Shown here: positions 42,710 through 54,907 of the stretch, piece by piece
Layout: every line of letters starts with the position of its first letter
How positions within the stretch are numbered: position 1 is the first letter of the stretch
Source: Ephydatia muelleri
Lineage: Eukaryota > Porifera > Demospongiae > Spongillida > Spongillidae
Assembly: GCA_013339895.1 (NCBI GenBank)
Contig: JABACO010000012.1
Location: 1,219,023 to 1,283,022 of the forward strand
Direction of reading: 5' to 3'
Length of the DNA stretch: 64,000 nt
Program-made: the position numbers and the translations under genes
The notes under the pieces: generated by a model
The model's database searches: none
What the model was told of the DNA's origin: nothing
Seen by the model: only the letters and a program-made list of their open reading frames with translations

Positions 42710-44690
42710 CCGCTCTGCTACGCCACCTGGCATCTGAGAAAGTGTTCAAGTACAGTGTATGTTTAGCAAGGTACCTCTCGGATCATTAAGGCTACCCAGG
42801 GCTGCATAGCTAGTGGTCTGTTTTGTTGCCTTGTGGTCCGTTGTTTGTTCACCTAGCAACCTTTTTTCTTGGGAGGTGAGCATGAATAGAGACAAGCCAT
42901 TGTTTTTGTATTGCAACTGCATCACTTTAAACTAGACCACTAGACAGAAATATTTACCCTTTTTGACATGTTCTCTTATATAGTAGTTCATGCTGACCAC
43001 ATGTCCTATGGAGTGTGTAGAGAGATATGAGATTGTGTCTACAGTGGTATTAAGAGTGTAAAGTAGCATTCTCAAGTGCCAAGGTGTCCAGTTTGAAGAT
43101 GCATTCATGTGTGCAGGAGGCTCTTGTAGATCTGTCACACCACATGTAGCTCTTGTGGTGGAATTAAGTGGAAATATAGTATTCTTAGATACTAGAATGG
43201 AGATCTGAGTGAGGGCCAGTTGAAGTGGCTGGGCAAGTGGTGTCATAAATCAAGATCCCTGTACAACAGGTGAGTGATGGTTGTGGTTGCTATTTAGCTT
43301 AGATACTGCTCTGCTATATGCGTATACATGTTTAACGATGCATTCTATGCACAGGTATGCCTACATTAAAGCTGTTGAGTTACCTTCCGATACTGGTTGA
43401 TGGTAGGAAACAGAAGAACCTTAACATCAGAGAACCAGCACTCACTACACCAGCCTCCCCTTGAATGATGACAACTGTGATATAGTTGACTGTCTTAAGA
43501 TGGAATGTAACCATGACCCTGAAAAGATTGTTACAGCTGTGCATAAGATTGTTACAGCTTTGTATAAGATTGTTACAGCTGTGTATATAAGAAGTGAGGC
43601 TCTGGTACTGGAAGGAAACCTGTGACATGGCAGACACTAGTTGGTGTATTAAGAGACATTGAACTGAAGTTTGGTCGACGAAATAGATACTGCTCTGAAA
43701 TAGGTTGATAATGATTTTGTACAAGAATGCTGTGCCAATTCAAGGTGTGTTATGTATTTGCTATGAGTATTGTATCACAATAGCTACACTAGAGATGTCC
43801 TCACCAGCCAGTGACTTAAGTGTGCTACTTCTCTCTAATTGTCAAGTCTTAGTGGCAATACAGCAGCAGGTATGCATGCATATAGATGCAGCTACTTACA
43901 TGCTGCGCTGGGCGTGGCATAGACTGTATACTGCAAAACAGGCTGTATAACCTGCTGCTGCAGCCAGACAGTACAGTCTAAAATAGAGTGATGGAACCAG
44001 ACAATCTTTGCTGTTGCAACTAATTATCATTGCAATGGAAGGAATCATGACAAGCTTGATTAGCAGACTACATGAACCAAACAACGTCCTTTGTCAAATT
44101 TAATTTACATATAATTCAAATGCATAGTTAGAGTCAGCTAGCTATAGGTAGACAGATCTTTCTTTACCTCATGCTTATTAATTAATGTTAAAAGAAATAG
44201 AATGCCCTCTACAATCAAGGTTAATCAAAATCAACTAATTTCAATGCGTCCAATTGATACGTTGAGATATAGGAGTGCTGTGTTCGAGAGTTAAGTTATG
44301 CTCAAATCCTGAGCCAGGAACCGCACCTACGAGGAGTGTAAATCCCTAGGTAACCTAGTCACCTACAACTTGATTAATCATCATAAACAGGGGTTTGAAT
44401 TGTGGGACACTTCATAGTTGGCTTGTTCTCCTGGACTATAGCTCATACACCAATGTGCAATTTAAATTGTTCCTCCAAGATGACTTGCAATTGAATTATG
44501 GCTGAACATTACTCATGTATTTCTTGCTCATGTGATGCTTGTCCAATCACGGAATCACCTGAAGATGGCACCATCAGAGACTGTGTTACAATTCATCATA
44601 TCCAAACATGTTATTCCCTTCCTCTGTAGACTCCACCCACTGCCCAGCCCACCCCACTAAGGTATCACCCACTGACTGACAGTAGTAATG
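42710..44690. other. Gene-free stretch between receptor B and the satellite array
   Basis: AT-rich DNA with short frames only, the longest about 110 codons on the minus strand with no domain. A short triplicated word, AAGATTGTTACAGCT, occurs at 43520-43585. No gene supported. Confidence 0.5.
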
Positions 44691-44692
44691 GT

Positions 44693-44920
44693 TAAGATGA
44701 AGGTATTGGGTGGGTGTGGTTAAGATGAAGGTATTGGGTGGGTGTGGTTAAGATGAAGGTATTGGGTGGGTGTGGTTAAGATGAAGGTATTGGGTGGGTG
44801 TGGTTAAGATGAAGGTATTGGGTGGGTGTGGTTAAGATGAAGGTATTGGGTGGGTGTGGTTAAGATGAAGGTATTGGGTGGGTGTGGTTAGGATGAAGGT
44901 ATTGGGTGGGTGTGGATTTG
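44693..44920. repeat. 28-bp minisatellite
   Basis: Eight nearly identical copies of GTTAAGATGAAGGTATTGGG plus TGGGTGTG. The only clear variant is an A-to-G change (GTTAGGATG) in the last full copy. Confidence 0.96.
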
Positions 44921-45934
44921 ATATTGTGCACATGTGATGATGGGCTAGTTGTGGTGTGCTCTAAATTCGACACAGTGCTCCCTCCATTCCTCACCAATGC
45001 TGTATTTCAGACAAGGCAGAAGACCACACCCCTATCCTTTTCACCAGCCTCCCAAGCTCCACCCATTTACAGAAGGGGTATATTGATGTGAAAAAAAGGA
45101 GTGATTGATTTATATATTATTTATATTGATCAGGTTTTGCACAGGAAGAAGACCCCTCTAAACAGGAATGCATCACATTAAATACTCTACATCTGTCCAG
45201 TTAATCATTGGCTAGTTAGCAATTACAGTTAGTTCATTACAGATTCATTATATCAGGGCCTTCTGAGTTAGAAGTGTCACCATGTTTGAATGAGCTTTGA
45301 CCAATGAGTCCATGTAGATAGATACAGTAGTGAACTGCAGTTGTATAGAACCAAACATTCTCAAGCACTACACTACGTAGCTTTTTTTTTCCTTCATTTT
45401 CTGGATTGGCTTCACGGTCCTCTAACTTCTACTAACCCACCACAACTAATAAATTGTCAAGAAGCAAATGAAATGAGTCTGGGTGATCAGGCAACCTCTC
45501 GTCCAATTAAACATTGTCATTAAAATGTCTACTGTTTATCACTGCAGCCTGACTCTGCAACAACAAAGCGTGCACATGCACAATGATAGAAAAAGTCTAC
45601 ATTTATCAAAGGGGCAGCTGAGTTTGGCATTGAGCAGTATTGGTAACAGTGGACAGCTTTGCAGTTCACAAAACATCGGCACATGAAGGAGGTATGCGGA
45701 AAATACCAACCATGCAATGAAGGCATTGCTAGATGACTATTCATCTCAGGGTCCACATAATCTCAATCACCCTGCATGCTTGCAAAGGTAAAGAACTTGT
45801 GAACAAAACGTGAAACAGAAAATCATCAGATAAATACCCATACCAATCATCAAGCTAGAAGACTTCACAGGGTCTACTGAATATGCATACTTGTATATAG
45901 ATAAAAACACACTGAAAATCAATGTATTAGGCAA

Positions 45935-48900
45935 AATTGAAATCAAGGCTTCGCAGGGTTGTAACCTGCATACCTGTGTGGAGGTGAAAGCACACCACTA
46001 AAGATTTGCCACAAGTCTTAGCAAAATCCAAGGAGTGTCTACTGGGCAATGACAAGTCTCCTAGCAAATTATTACGAGTCCTATGAATGCAGAAACGATT
46101 TTAAAACCATGCTGGCATGTAGCTAACACAAGGATAGTTGACACTCAATGGATGCTGCATGTCAGTATGGAGATAAAATAGCCCCCACATTTAAGGCCAC
46201 TAATTACTAACAGGCTCTAGTACACAAAAGAGGACTTACCATCAAGTAAATAGTTCCTGGAAGTAGTCAATGGCACCTGCACATCTGCAATGAGGTGAAA
46301 GCACACCAAACATAAACACAACTTAAATAAATGATAACTCACGAGTGACTTGCTAGAAGGCTTCGCAAGGTCCATACAACATCTATGGACCCTGCATACC
46401 TTCATGAAGGTAAAAGAACTTGGCAGTTAATAATCGAAAAAGTGTAAAGTAATGGGGAACTCGTCCAAATCTGCCAGGGAAAGATATTTGCTGCAAATCT
46501 TAGCAGAATCCAAGGAGTGTCTACCCCACTCCTCGGACAATGCCAAGACTTGTAGCAAAACTTTCCCATCTATCCTGATTATTTACGAGTCCTTGAATGT
46601 CGGGAATGATTTTAAAACCATGCTGGTATGCAGCGACCAAAGAGAGGGTAGACACTCAATGGACGCTGCATGTCAGTATGAAGATAAAATAACTCCCAAC
46701 ATTGAAGGCCGCAAATAACCAAGAGGCTTTAGTAATAAAAAAGGACTTACCATTGAGTAAATAGTTGCTGGAAGTATTCTTCGCAGGTTCCATCATCAAT
46801 GGAACCTGCATACCTGCATGGAGGTGAAAGCACACCAAAATTAAATAAAGATGTGCCACAAGTCTTAGCAAAATCCAAGGAGTGTCTACTGGGCAATGAC
46901 AAGTCTCCTAACAAATTATTACGAGTCCTTTGAATGCAGAAACGATTTTAAAACCATGCTGGCATGTAGCTAACACAAGGACAGTTGACATTCAGTGGAT
47001 GCTGCATGTCAGCATGGAGATAAAATAACTGCCAACATTTAAGGCCACTAATAACTAAGAGGTTCCAATACACAAAAGAGGACTTACCATCAAGTAAATA
47101 GTTCCTGGAAGTAGTCAATGGAACCTGCACATCTGCAATGAGGTGAAAGCACACCAAACTTAAACACAACTTAAATAAATGATAACTCACGAGTGACTTG
47201 CTAGAAGGCTTCGCAGGGTCCATACAACATCTATGAACCCTGCATATCTTCATGAAGGTAAAAGAACTTGGCAGTTAATAATCGAAAAAGTGTAAAGTAA
47301 TGGGGAACTCGTCCAAACCTGCCAGGGAAAGATATTTGCTGCAAATCTTAGCAGAATCCAAGGAGTGTCTACCCCACTCCTCGGACAATGCCAAGACTTG
47401 TAGCAAAACTTTCCCATCTATCCTGATTATTTACGAGTCCTTGAATGATGGGAATGATTTTAAAACCATGCTGGTATGCAGCGACCAAAGAGAGGGTAGA
47501 CACTCAATGGACGCTGCATGTCAGTATGAAGATAAAATAACTGCCAACATTGAAGGCCGCAAATAATCAAGAGGCTCTAATAATAAACAGAGGACTTACT
47601 GTCGTGTACATAGTTGCTGGAAGTAGTCTTCGCAGGTTCCATCATCAATGGAACCTGCATACCTGCATGGAGGTGAAAGCACACCAAAATTAAATAAAGA
47701 TGTGCCACAAGTCTTAGCAAAATCCAAGGAGTGTCTACTGGGCAATGACAAGTCTCCTAGCAAATTATTACGAGTCCTTTGAATGCAGAAACGATTTTAA
47801 AACCATGCTGGCATGTAGCTAACACAAGGGTAGTTGACACTCAATGGATGCTGCATATCAGTATGGAGATAAAATAGCCCCCACATGTAAGGCCACTAAT
47901 TACTAAGAGGCTCTAGTACACAAAAGAGGACTTACCATCGAGTAAATAGTTCCTGGAAGTAGTCAATGGAACCTGCACATCTGCAATGAGGTGAAAGCAC
48001 ACCAAACTTAAACACAACTTAAATAAATGATAACTCACGAGTGACTTGCTAGAAGGCTTCGCAAGGTCCATACAACATCTATGGACCCTGCATACCTTCA
48101 TGAAGGTAAAAGAACTTGGCAGTTAATAATCGAAAAAGTGTAAAGTAATGGGGAACTCGTCCAAACCTGCCAGGGAAAGATATTTGCTGCAAATCTTAGC
48201 AGAATCCAAGGAGTGTCTACCCCACTCCTCGGACAATGCCAAGACTTGTAGCAAAACTTTCCCATCTATCCTGATTATTTACGAGTCCTTGAATGTCGGG
48301 AATGATTTTAAAACCATGCTGGTATGCAGCGACCAAAGAGAGGGTAGACACCCAATGGACGCTGCATGTCAGTATGAAGATAAAATAACTGCCAACATTG
48401 AAGGCCGCAAATAATCAAGAGGCTCTAATAATAAACAGAGGACTTACTGTCGTGTACATAGTTGCTGGAAGTATTCTTCGCAGGTTCCATCATCAATGGA
48501 ACCTGCATACCTGCATGGAGGTGAAAGCACACCAAAATTAAATAAAGATGTGCCACAAGTCTTAGCAAAATCCAAGGAGTGTCTACTGGGCAATGACAAG
48601 TCTCCTAGCAAATTATTACGAGCCCTTTGAATGCAGAAAACGATTTTAAAACCATGCTGGCATGTAGCTAACACAAGGACAGTTGACATTCAGTGGATGC
48701 TGCATGTCAGCATGGAGATAAAATAACTGCCAACATTTAAGGCCACTAATAACTAAGAGGTTCCAATACACAAAAGAGGACTTACCATCGAGTAAATAGT
48801 TCCTGGAAGTAGTCAATGGAACCTGCACATCTGCAATGAGGTGAAAGCACACCAAACTTAAACACAACTTAAATAAATGATAACTCACGAGTGACTTGCT

Positions 48901-50880
48901 AGAAGGCTTCGCAGGGTCCATACAACATCTATGGACCCTGCATACCTTCATGAAGGTAAAAGAACTTGGCGGTAAATAATTGAAACAGTATAAAGTAATG
49001 GGGAACTCCCCAAACCTGCCAGGGAAAGATATTTGCTGCAAATCTTAGCAGAATCCAAGGAGTGTCTACCCCACTCCTCGGACAATGCCAAGACTTGTAG
49101 CAAAACTTTCCCATCTATCCTGATTATTTACGAGTCCTTGAATGTCGGGAATGATTTTAAAACCATGCTGGTATGCAGTGACCAAAGAGAGGGTAGACAC
49201 TCAATGGACGCTGCATGTCAGTATGAAGATAAAATAACTGCCAACATTGAAGGCCGCAAATAACCAAGAGGCTCTAATAATAAACAGAGGACTTACTGTC
49301 GTGTAAATAGTTGCTGGAAGTAGTCTTCGCAGGTTCCATCATCAATGGAACCTGCATACCTGCATGGAGGTGAAAGCACACCAAAATTAAATAAAGATGT
49401 GCCACAAGTCTTAGCAAAATCCACAAGGAGTGTCTACTGGGCAATGACAAGTCTCCTAGCAAATTATTACGAGTCCTTTGAGTGCAGAACCGATTTAAAA
49501 ACCATGCTGGCATGTAGCTAACACAAGGACAGTTGACACTCAATGGATGCTGCATGTCAGTATGGAGATAAAGTAGCCCCCACATTTAAGGCCACTAATT
49601 ACTAACAGGCTCTAATACACAAAAGAGGACTTACCATCGAGTAAATAGTTCTTGGAAGTAGTCAATGGAACCTGCACATCTGCAATGAGGTGAAAGCACA
49701 CCAAACTTAAACACAACTTAAATAAATGATAACTCACGAGTGACTTTCTAGAAGGCTTCGCAGGGTCCATACAACATCTATGAACCCTGCATACCTTCAT
49801 GAAGGTAAAAGAACTTGGCAGTAAATAATCGAAAAAGTGTAAAGTAATGGGGAACTTGTCCAAACCTGCCAGGGAAAGATATTTGCTGCAAATCTTAGCA
49901 GAATCCAAGGAGTGTCTACCCCACTCCTCGGACAATGCCAAGACTTGTAGCAAAACTTTCCCATCTATCCTGATTATTGACGAGTCCTTGAATGATGGGA
50001 ATGATTTTAAAACCATGCTGGTATGCAGCGACCAAAGAGAGGGTAGACACTCAATGGACGCTGCATGTCAGTATGAAGATAAAATAACTGCCAACATTGA
50101 AGGCCGCAAATAATCAAGAGGCTCTAATAATAAACAGAGGACTTACTGTCGTGTAAATAGTTGCTGGAAGTAGTCTTCGCAGGTTCCATCATCAATGGAC
50201 CTGCATACCTGCATGGAGGTGAAAGCACACCAAAATTAAATAAAGATGTGCCACAAGTCTTAGCAAAATCCACAAGGAGTGTCTACTGGGCAATGACAAG
50301 TCTCCTAGCAAATTATTACGAGTCCTTTGAGTGCAGAACCGATTTAAAAACCATGCTGGCATGTAGCTAACACAAGGACAGTTGACACTCAATGGATGCT
50401 GCATGTCAGTATGGAGATAAAGTAGCCCCCACATTTAAGGCCACTAATTACTAACAGGCTCTAATACACAAAAGAGGACTTACCATCGAGTAAATAGTTC
50501 CTGGAAGTAGTCAATGGAACCTGCACATCTGCAATGAGGTGAAAGCACACCAAACTTAAACACAACTTAAATAAATGATAACTCACGAGTGACTTGCTAG
50601 AAGGCTTTGCAGGGTCCATACAATATCCATGGACCCTGCATACCTACATGAAGGCATGATTATTTATGAGTCCTTGAATGATGGGAATGATTTTAAAACC
50701 ATGCCTGGCATGCAGGTACCAAAGAGAGGGTAGAGGCTCAATGGCTGCTGCATGTCAGTATGAAGATAAAATAACTCCCAACATTTAAGGCCGCTAATAA
50801 TCAAGAGGATCTAATAAGAAAAAGAGGACTTACCATTGATCAAATAGTTGCTGGAAGTAGTCCTTGCAGATGTTGCATAC
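45935..50880 (-). repeat. Dimeric tandem array, about 848-bp higher-order unit, about 5.5 copies
   Basis: Landmarks recur at a regular step: ATGGGGAACT at about 46452, 47300, 48148, 48998 and 49847; GTGTCTACTGGGCAATGACA at about 46030, 46882, 47730, 48578, 49429 and 50279. Each unit holds two related halves of about 425 bp. Both contain TTTTAAAACCATGCTGG, a (G)ACACTCAATGGA word and GCTGCATGTCAGTATG, but they diverge elsewhere. Copies are nearly identical within a class. An 88-codon plus-strand frame (MGNSSKPARERYLLQI) recurs but matches no family and is probably a by-product. On the minus strand each unit contains exon-like pieces bounded by consensus acceptors and GTAAGT/GTGAGT donors. The array could be a satellite or an amplified exon cluster. 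Confidence 0.9.
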
Positions 50881-51986
50881 CTGCCATGGTGGTAAGAGCA
50901 CTCGAAAAATCAGAAGAGACGAGAGCCGTTTGTCACACTGGTCAGTTGTCACAAATTTTATAACTTTTGAAAAAGTGAGTGATACAAATCAATATGTACA
51001 TCTGAAATATAGAGGGTAATGATATACTGTGGGCTTGCTGTTCAGTGCATTAATATCAATCAAAGATATAGCAAAGACATTTCAATGCAAGCGTTACATT
51101 TTTGATTGCGCGTACTGTAAAATTTATAATGTATTGTATACTAATAAGGTCCCTTTTAGCAGAAACGAACCCATATTTTAATAACAATGACAATGAATTT
51201 GTTTTTGATGGTTGTGATGAATTTGATGTGTAAGATGAAAATAGTATTCTTGAGGTTTGTCTGGAACCATGCATGAGTCGCAGTCTGACTTTGCGATTGC
51301 CAGTCATATAGTCCTCAGACTATATAGTCTGGAATGATCAGCGCGGGGTCTTGTGACGATGAAGAAACTATTCATTAAGAGAGTAGATAAGCTCATAACA
51401 GACCAGATATCTCCTGCTGTGGAACGAGATAAGGTTGGCAGCTGCCACCGTTAGATGCAGAATGAGATCGAGCGAGCGAAGTGTCGGTGAGATTATTGAA
51501 GCGTACGTGTGAAGCTTTCACGGACCCCAAGTAACGCTCGCTCCAGCTAGAGCTTCTGACCACAAGTGTCGCATGCAAAGTAGCAATCTTTCTGTACTAG
51601 GAGATATCAAGATGAAGCTACGACACAGTATATCCTGTTCAGGTTATAATACTGAGCTACAAAGCTGCATGGAGACGTTCAGTTAGACGGCTAGAAGTCG
51701 TGATCCCGATGCGTCGGCCGGCCCGTTCTATCGTGTGGAGTTCCTGAAGATACAGTGAGGGCACTAGATTTACTCTGTAGTAGCTCAAACAAGTTGTGCA
51801 ACTTAATCACAGCATAGAATATAGGATGAGCACAATGGTGGCAAAGTGCAACTCGGGAGTTGCCACAAAAAGTGAGGGATTCCCACGCTCAAATTAGTAT
51901 TACGACCACGCAAGAGGCTGATCACGTGGAGGCTGGCTGCTTCGGAATAGTTTTCAAACCCCACGAGTCCACGACCGTTGAATGGT

Positions 51987-52053
51987 GCTAGCTAGACCTA
52001 GGGCAGCTCGCTTAGGCTAAGCGAGCTGCTCAGCTGCCCTAGGTCTAGCTAGC
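51987..52053. repeat. Palindrome 1
   Basis: The left arm GCTAGCTAGACCTAGGGCAG and CTCGCTTA are mirrored by TAAGCGAG and CTGCCCTAGGTCTAGCTAGC, with a small asymmetry (CTGCTCAG) in the right arm. It is predicted to form a hairpin or cruciform. Confidence 0.93.
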
Positions 52054-52060
52054 ATCATCC

Positions 52061-52127
52061 ATAACAGTCTCGTACCCAGATCTCATAATACGCGGCGTAT
52101 TATGAGATCTGGGTACGAGACTGTTAT
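52061..52127. repeat. Palindrome 2: perfect 33-bp arms
   Basis: The left arm 52061-52093 begins ATAACAGTCTCGTACCCAGA. The right arm 52095-52127 is its exact reverse complement, with a single G between. The GTACCCAGA/TCTGGGTAC ends recur elsewhere in the window (near 56150 as TCTGGGTACGAGAC), typical of a foldback transposon end. Confidence 0.96.
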
Positions 52128-52204
52128 GAGACTGTTACTGTATTGTTTAATTATATTTTTGTTATTATTTTTATTTTAAAAAACATGCGTAAGGTAAATT
52201 ATTA

Positions 52205-52880
52205 TCATTACACAGGGCTCACCGATTATCTAGGATGAGCTGCCTCAAGTCTTCACAAGGCCCAACAGCGAATAGAACTCGCTTGCTAAACCGTTACCAC
52301 GTATCTCACGTGCTAATTGTTACATGCTGCGATGAGCTTTACATGCTGCGATGAGCAATTAGCAAATGATTATGGCCTCGTTTAACGCTTTCATCATACC
52401 TCACCTCGAGCATCATCTCCAATCAAGATAGCGCTTTTCCAAAGCGTGCTTGCAAGGTCGGACCATTCTGCATTAATAGAAATATGAATAAATTATTGCC
52501 ATTGACGAATTATTGGATCTGATTTGAAGTTATTTTAGTCTAGCTTGAAATTAGACATCTTTTGTTATCAGTTCGTTTTGACAAAGTTACATATTCTTTT
52601 CCTATTCTATATGATGTGCGTTTGTCTAGAAGTAACACCTTGACTAATTCAAAGAAACGCTAATTGACTGATATCGTATCGCGGCACAAAAACACACTAC
52701 GGCAAATCTTTTCTTACTTCTCTTCGCCATGTTGAACCGAAGTGCAGGATTACACGCGATGCTAGCTTTGCAAGATATCGCTGTCGATGCAACTTAAATG
52801 GCCGCATAAGTGGTTTAAATTTCGCGGTGATAACGGCGCATGCGCATATTCTTTTTTGGTAAATTAAATTACGGTATCCC
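52205..52880 (-). promoter_or_regulatory. Promoter-like segment 1 with NRF1-type motif and exon-like piece (minus strand)
   Basis: A perfect GCGCATGCGC palindrome, the classic NRF-1 motif, lies at 52836-52845. Downstream on the minus strand follow a possible start ATGGCGAAGAGAAG near 52732 and an exon-like piece that ends in GATAATCG|GTGAGC near 52222. The segment is a diverged duplicate of 53250-53640. A YY1-like GCCATTTTA lies at 52917-52925. Promoter function is inferred from motifs and duplication only. Confidence 0.45.
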
Positions 52881-53249
52881 TTTGCAAATGTTCAGCATGT
52901 GTCACCTCTGAAACCGCCATTTTATTCGCTAGCTGCACGATTGGTATTTGTGTAAGTATAGAAATGTTTAAGCTACGTAAGTAATGAGCTTACTCAGAAA
53001 TACATGTAAATTGCAGTCGTATAGTAATTATAAATGTAGAAGTAGCATATATGCATGTTGTATGTATACATGGACACTTACATCAGCAGTGGGTTTTTTC
53101 TTTTCACCCTTGCCAGAGTGCTGTAGTGCGGGTATTGGAGTGCTGGTGTGGAGTGCGGGTTGTAGACGTTGAAAATATTCACCGTATCCATGAACGCCAA
53201 ACATTCCTCGAAGTGTAGAGGAAGCATTCATAATGATTAAAATTAACAC

Positions 53250-53640
53250 TGGAAGAGGGCTCACCGATTATCCAGAAATGAAGAGCTGCTTAAAGTCTTC
53301 ACAGGGTCCAAACAGTGTGTAGACACTCGCTGAACCGCTACAAGCACATTGCACGTATCTCACGTTACACCTTGCTGACTTCAAAGAAACGCTAATTGAC
53401 CGATACCACGGCACAAAAAACACACTACAGCACATCTTTTCTTACTTCTCTTCGCCTTGTTCAACGAAAGTGCCGGATTACACGAGATGCAAGCTTTGAA
53501 AGAATTGCAGCGATATCGTCTCGATGCAAAATGAAATTTCAGGCAGCATAAGCGGTTTAATTTCGCGGTGTTAACGGCGCATGCGCTTATTCATATTTGG
53601 TAAATATAATTACGGTATCCCAATCCCAAGAAGGTTGCCA
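53250..53640 (-). promoter_or_regulatory. Promoter-like segment 2, duplicate of segment 1
   Basis: GCGCATGCGC recurs at 53577-53586 in the same context (TTTCGCGGTG...AACGGCGCATGCGC). The exon-like piece GACCCTGTGAAGACTTTAAG ends at GATAATCG|GTGAGC near 53262. The block matching ATGGCGAAG in segment 1 reads CAAGGCGAAG here, so that start codon is absent. Shared blocks include CACATCTTTTCTTACTTCTC and TTCGCGGTG. The copy is shorter than segment 1. Confidence 0.45.
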
Positions 53641-54146
53641 CCATTCTATTTGCCTAACTAATGCAATTATTATGTATTAGTTGGGGAAAGCAAAAGTGGG
53701 TGGGCTCATTAATTTTCTAATTTTCACCGGGACACATCCATATGTAACGATGACGTCAACGAACACGGACTATTCCAACAGGTGGCTAAGATCTCTGCTG
53801 GACAAGCTTCCAAATTGTACAACACATGCAACCACACCCGCCAGCCACAGAATGCACTGAAGAACACATCAACCCCTATTATGGTCAAGTGCATGTCTGG
53901 ATAAGAGCATTCTCTTCTTCTGCTCACTGAAGTTTGAAACTCATTTTGGTGAGGTTCAAGAGACACAAGGCACAGCAATGAAACGTACCAGCAATGGAAC
54001 TCATGAAGTGTACCTCAATTGCACCTGATAGCTTCTTCTGTATAAATGTAGGACTGTCCTTCTGAAGCTGTTGTAGTGAGCGATGACCTCATCCAAATAG
54101 GATGCAAGCAACGAGTCCCAAATAACAGTCAAATGACTGCCAGTCA

Positions 54147-54250
54147 CAGCATGGTTCCTATGGTTCACAGCATGGTTCCTATGGTTCACAGCATGGTTCC
54201 TATGGTTCACAGCATGCATGGTTCCTATGGTTCACAGCATGGTTCCTATT
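54147..54250. repeat. 21-bp minisatellite
   Basis: Five copies of CATGGTTCCTATGGTTCACA plus G, one with a 4-bp CATG insertion. Confidence 0.95.
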
Positions 54251-54504
54251 TCATTTATTATTATTTTGCAAACAAATTTAATTATTTTTGTTATGGTCAA
54301 CACCAATGCAGCCCTGCCCATCCCCACTGCCACCATTACACACCCCCCCCCTCCTCCATTACCAAACACAAAACAAGCTATACAAGGACAGATAATCACA
54401 CAGCTGACTAGAAATATCACACAATTACTATTGTCTCTGGCCCAATCAAGGCATACAAGGACCTACATGGGATGTAGACAATCGTCAGACAGGGAGTTGG
54501 CCCT

Positions 54505-54690
54505 CCCATCATAGTCCCCTGGTACAGTGAACTACATGGACTGTGGGTCCTCCCATCATAGTCCCCTGGTACAGTGAACTACATGGACTGTGGGTCCTCC
54601 CATCATAGTCCCCTGGTACAGTGAACTACATTGACTGTGGGCCCTCCCATCATAGTCCCCTGGTACAGTGAACTACATGGACTGTGGGTC
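54505..54690. repeat. 47-bp tandem repeat
   Basis: Four copies of a unit containing CTCCCATCATAGTCCCCTGG and GTACAGTGAACTACATGGAC. The last overlaps the start of the adjoining exon-like stretch. Confidence 0.93.
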
Positions 54691-54734
54691 AACGAGACCA
54701 TGTCCAACACACTCGGTGCTCCTTGGAGTCCATA

Positions 54735-54868
54735 CCTCCCAGGCTCCAGGTCGCTGTACTCCCACACGATGGTCCACATGTCATTGTGCCTGCGACTGAC
54801 ATATAGGCATGACTTCATGAAGGAGTGTACATCATCAAGCTTCTGCGTGGCTTTGTCAAAAACTTTAA
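54735..54868 (-). CDS. Candidate minus-strand exon of an unrecognised gene
   Basis: On the minus strand an acceptor-like GCGCTATCAG precedes an open stretch reading VPVKVFDKATQKLDDVHSFM, then SCLYVSRRHNDMWTIVWEYS, ending at GGGAG|GTATGG near 54737. Composition is protein-like, unlike the repeat translations on either side (47-bp repeat to the left, 17-bp repeat to the right). No family recognised and no partner exon located, so it may be an isolated exon or a decayed fragment. Confidence 0.35.
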
Positions 54869-54907
54869 CAGGTACTGATAGCGCAGGAGTGGATCTTTGC
54901 ATGGTGT

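Noticed and set aside
46452..50113. Repeated 88-codon plus-strand frame (MGNSSKPARERYLLQI) as a multicopy gene
   Set aside because: It overlaps the minus-strand exon-like pieces, has no domain, and differences between copies are too few to show coding constraint.
53724..53978. Possible coding exon (plus strand CNDDVNEHGLFQQVAKISAG or overlapping minus frame)
   Set aside because: Protein-like on both strands but no splice signals or family I could support; left unannotated.
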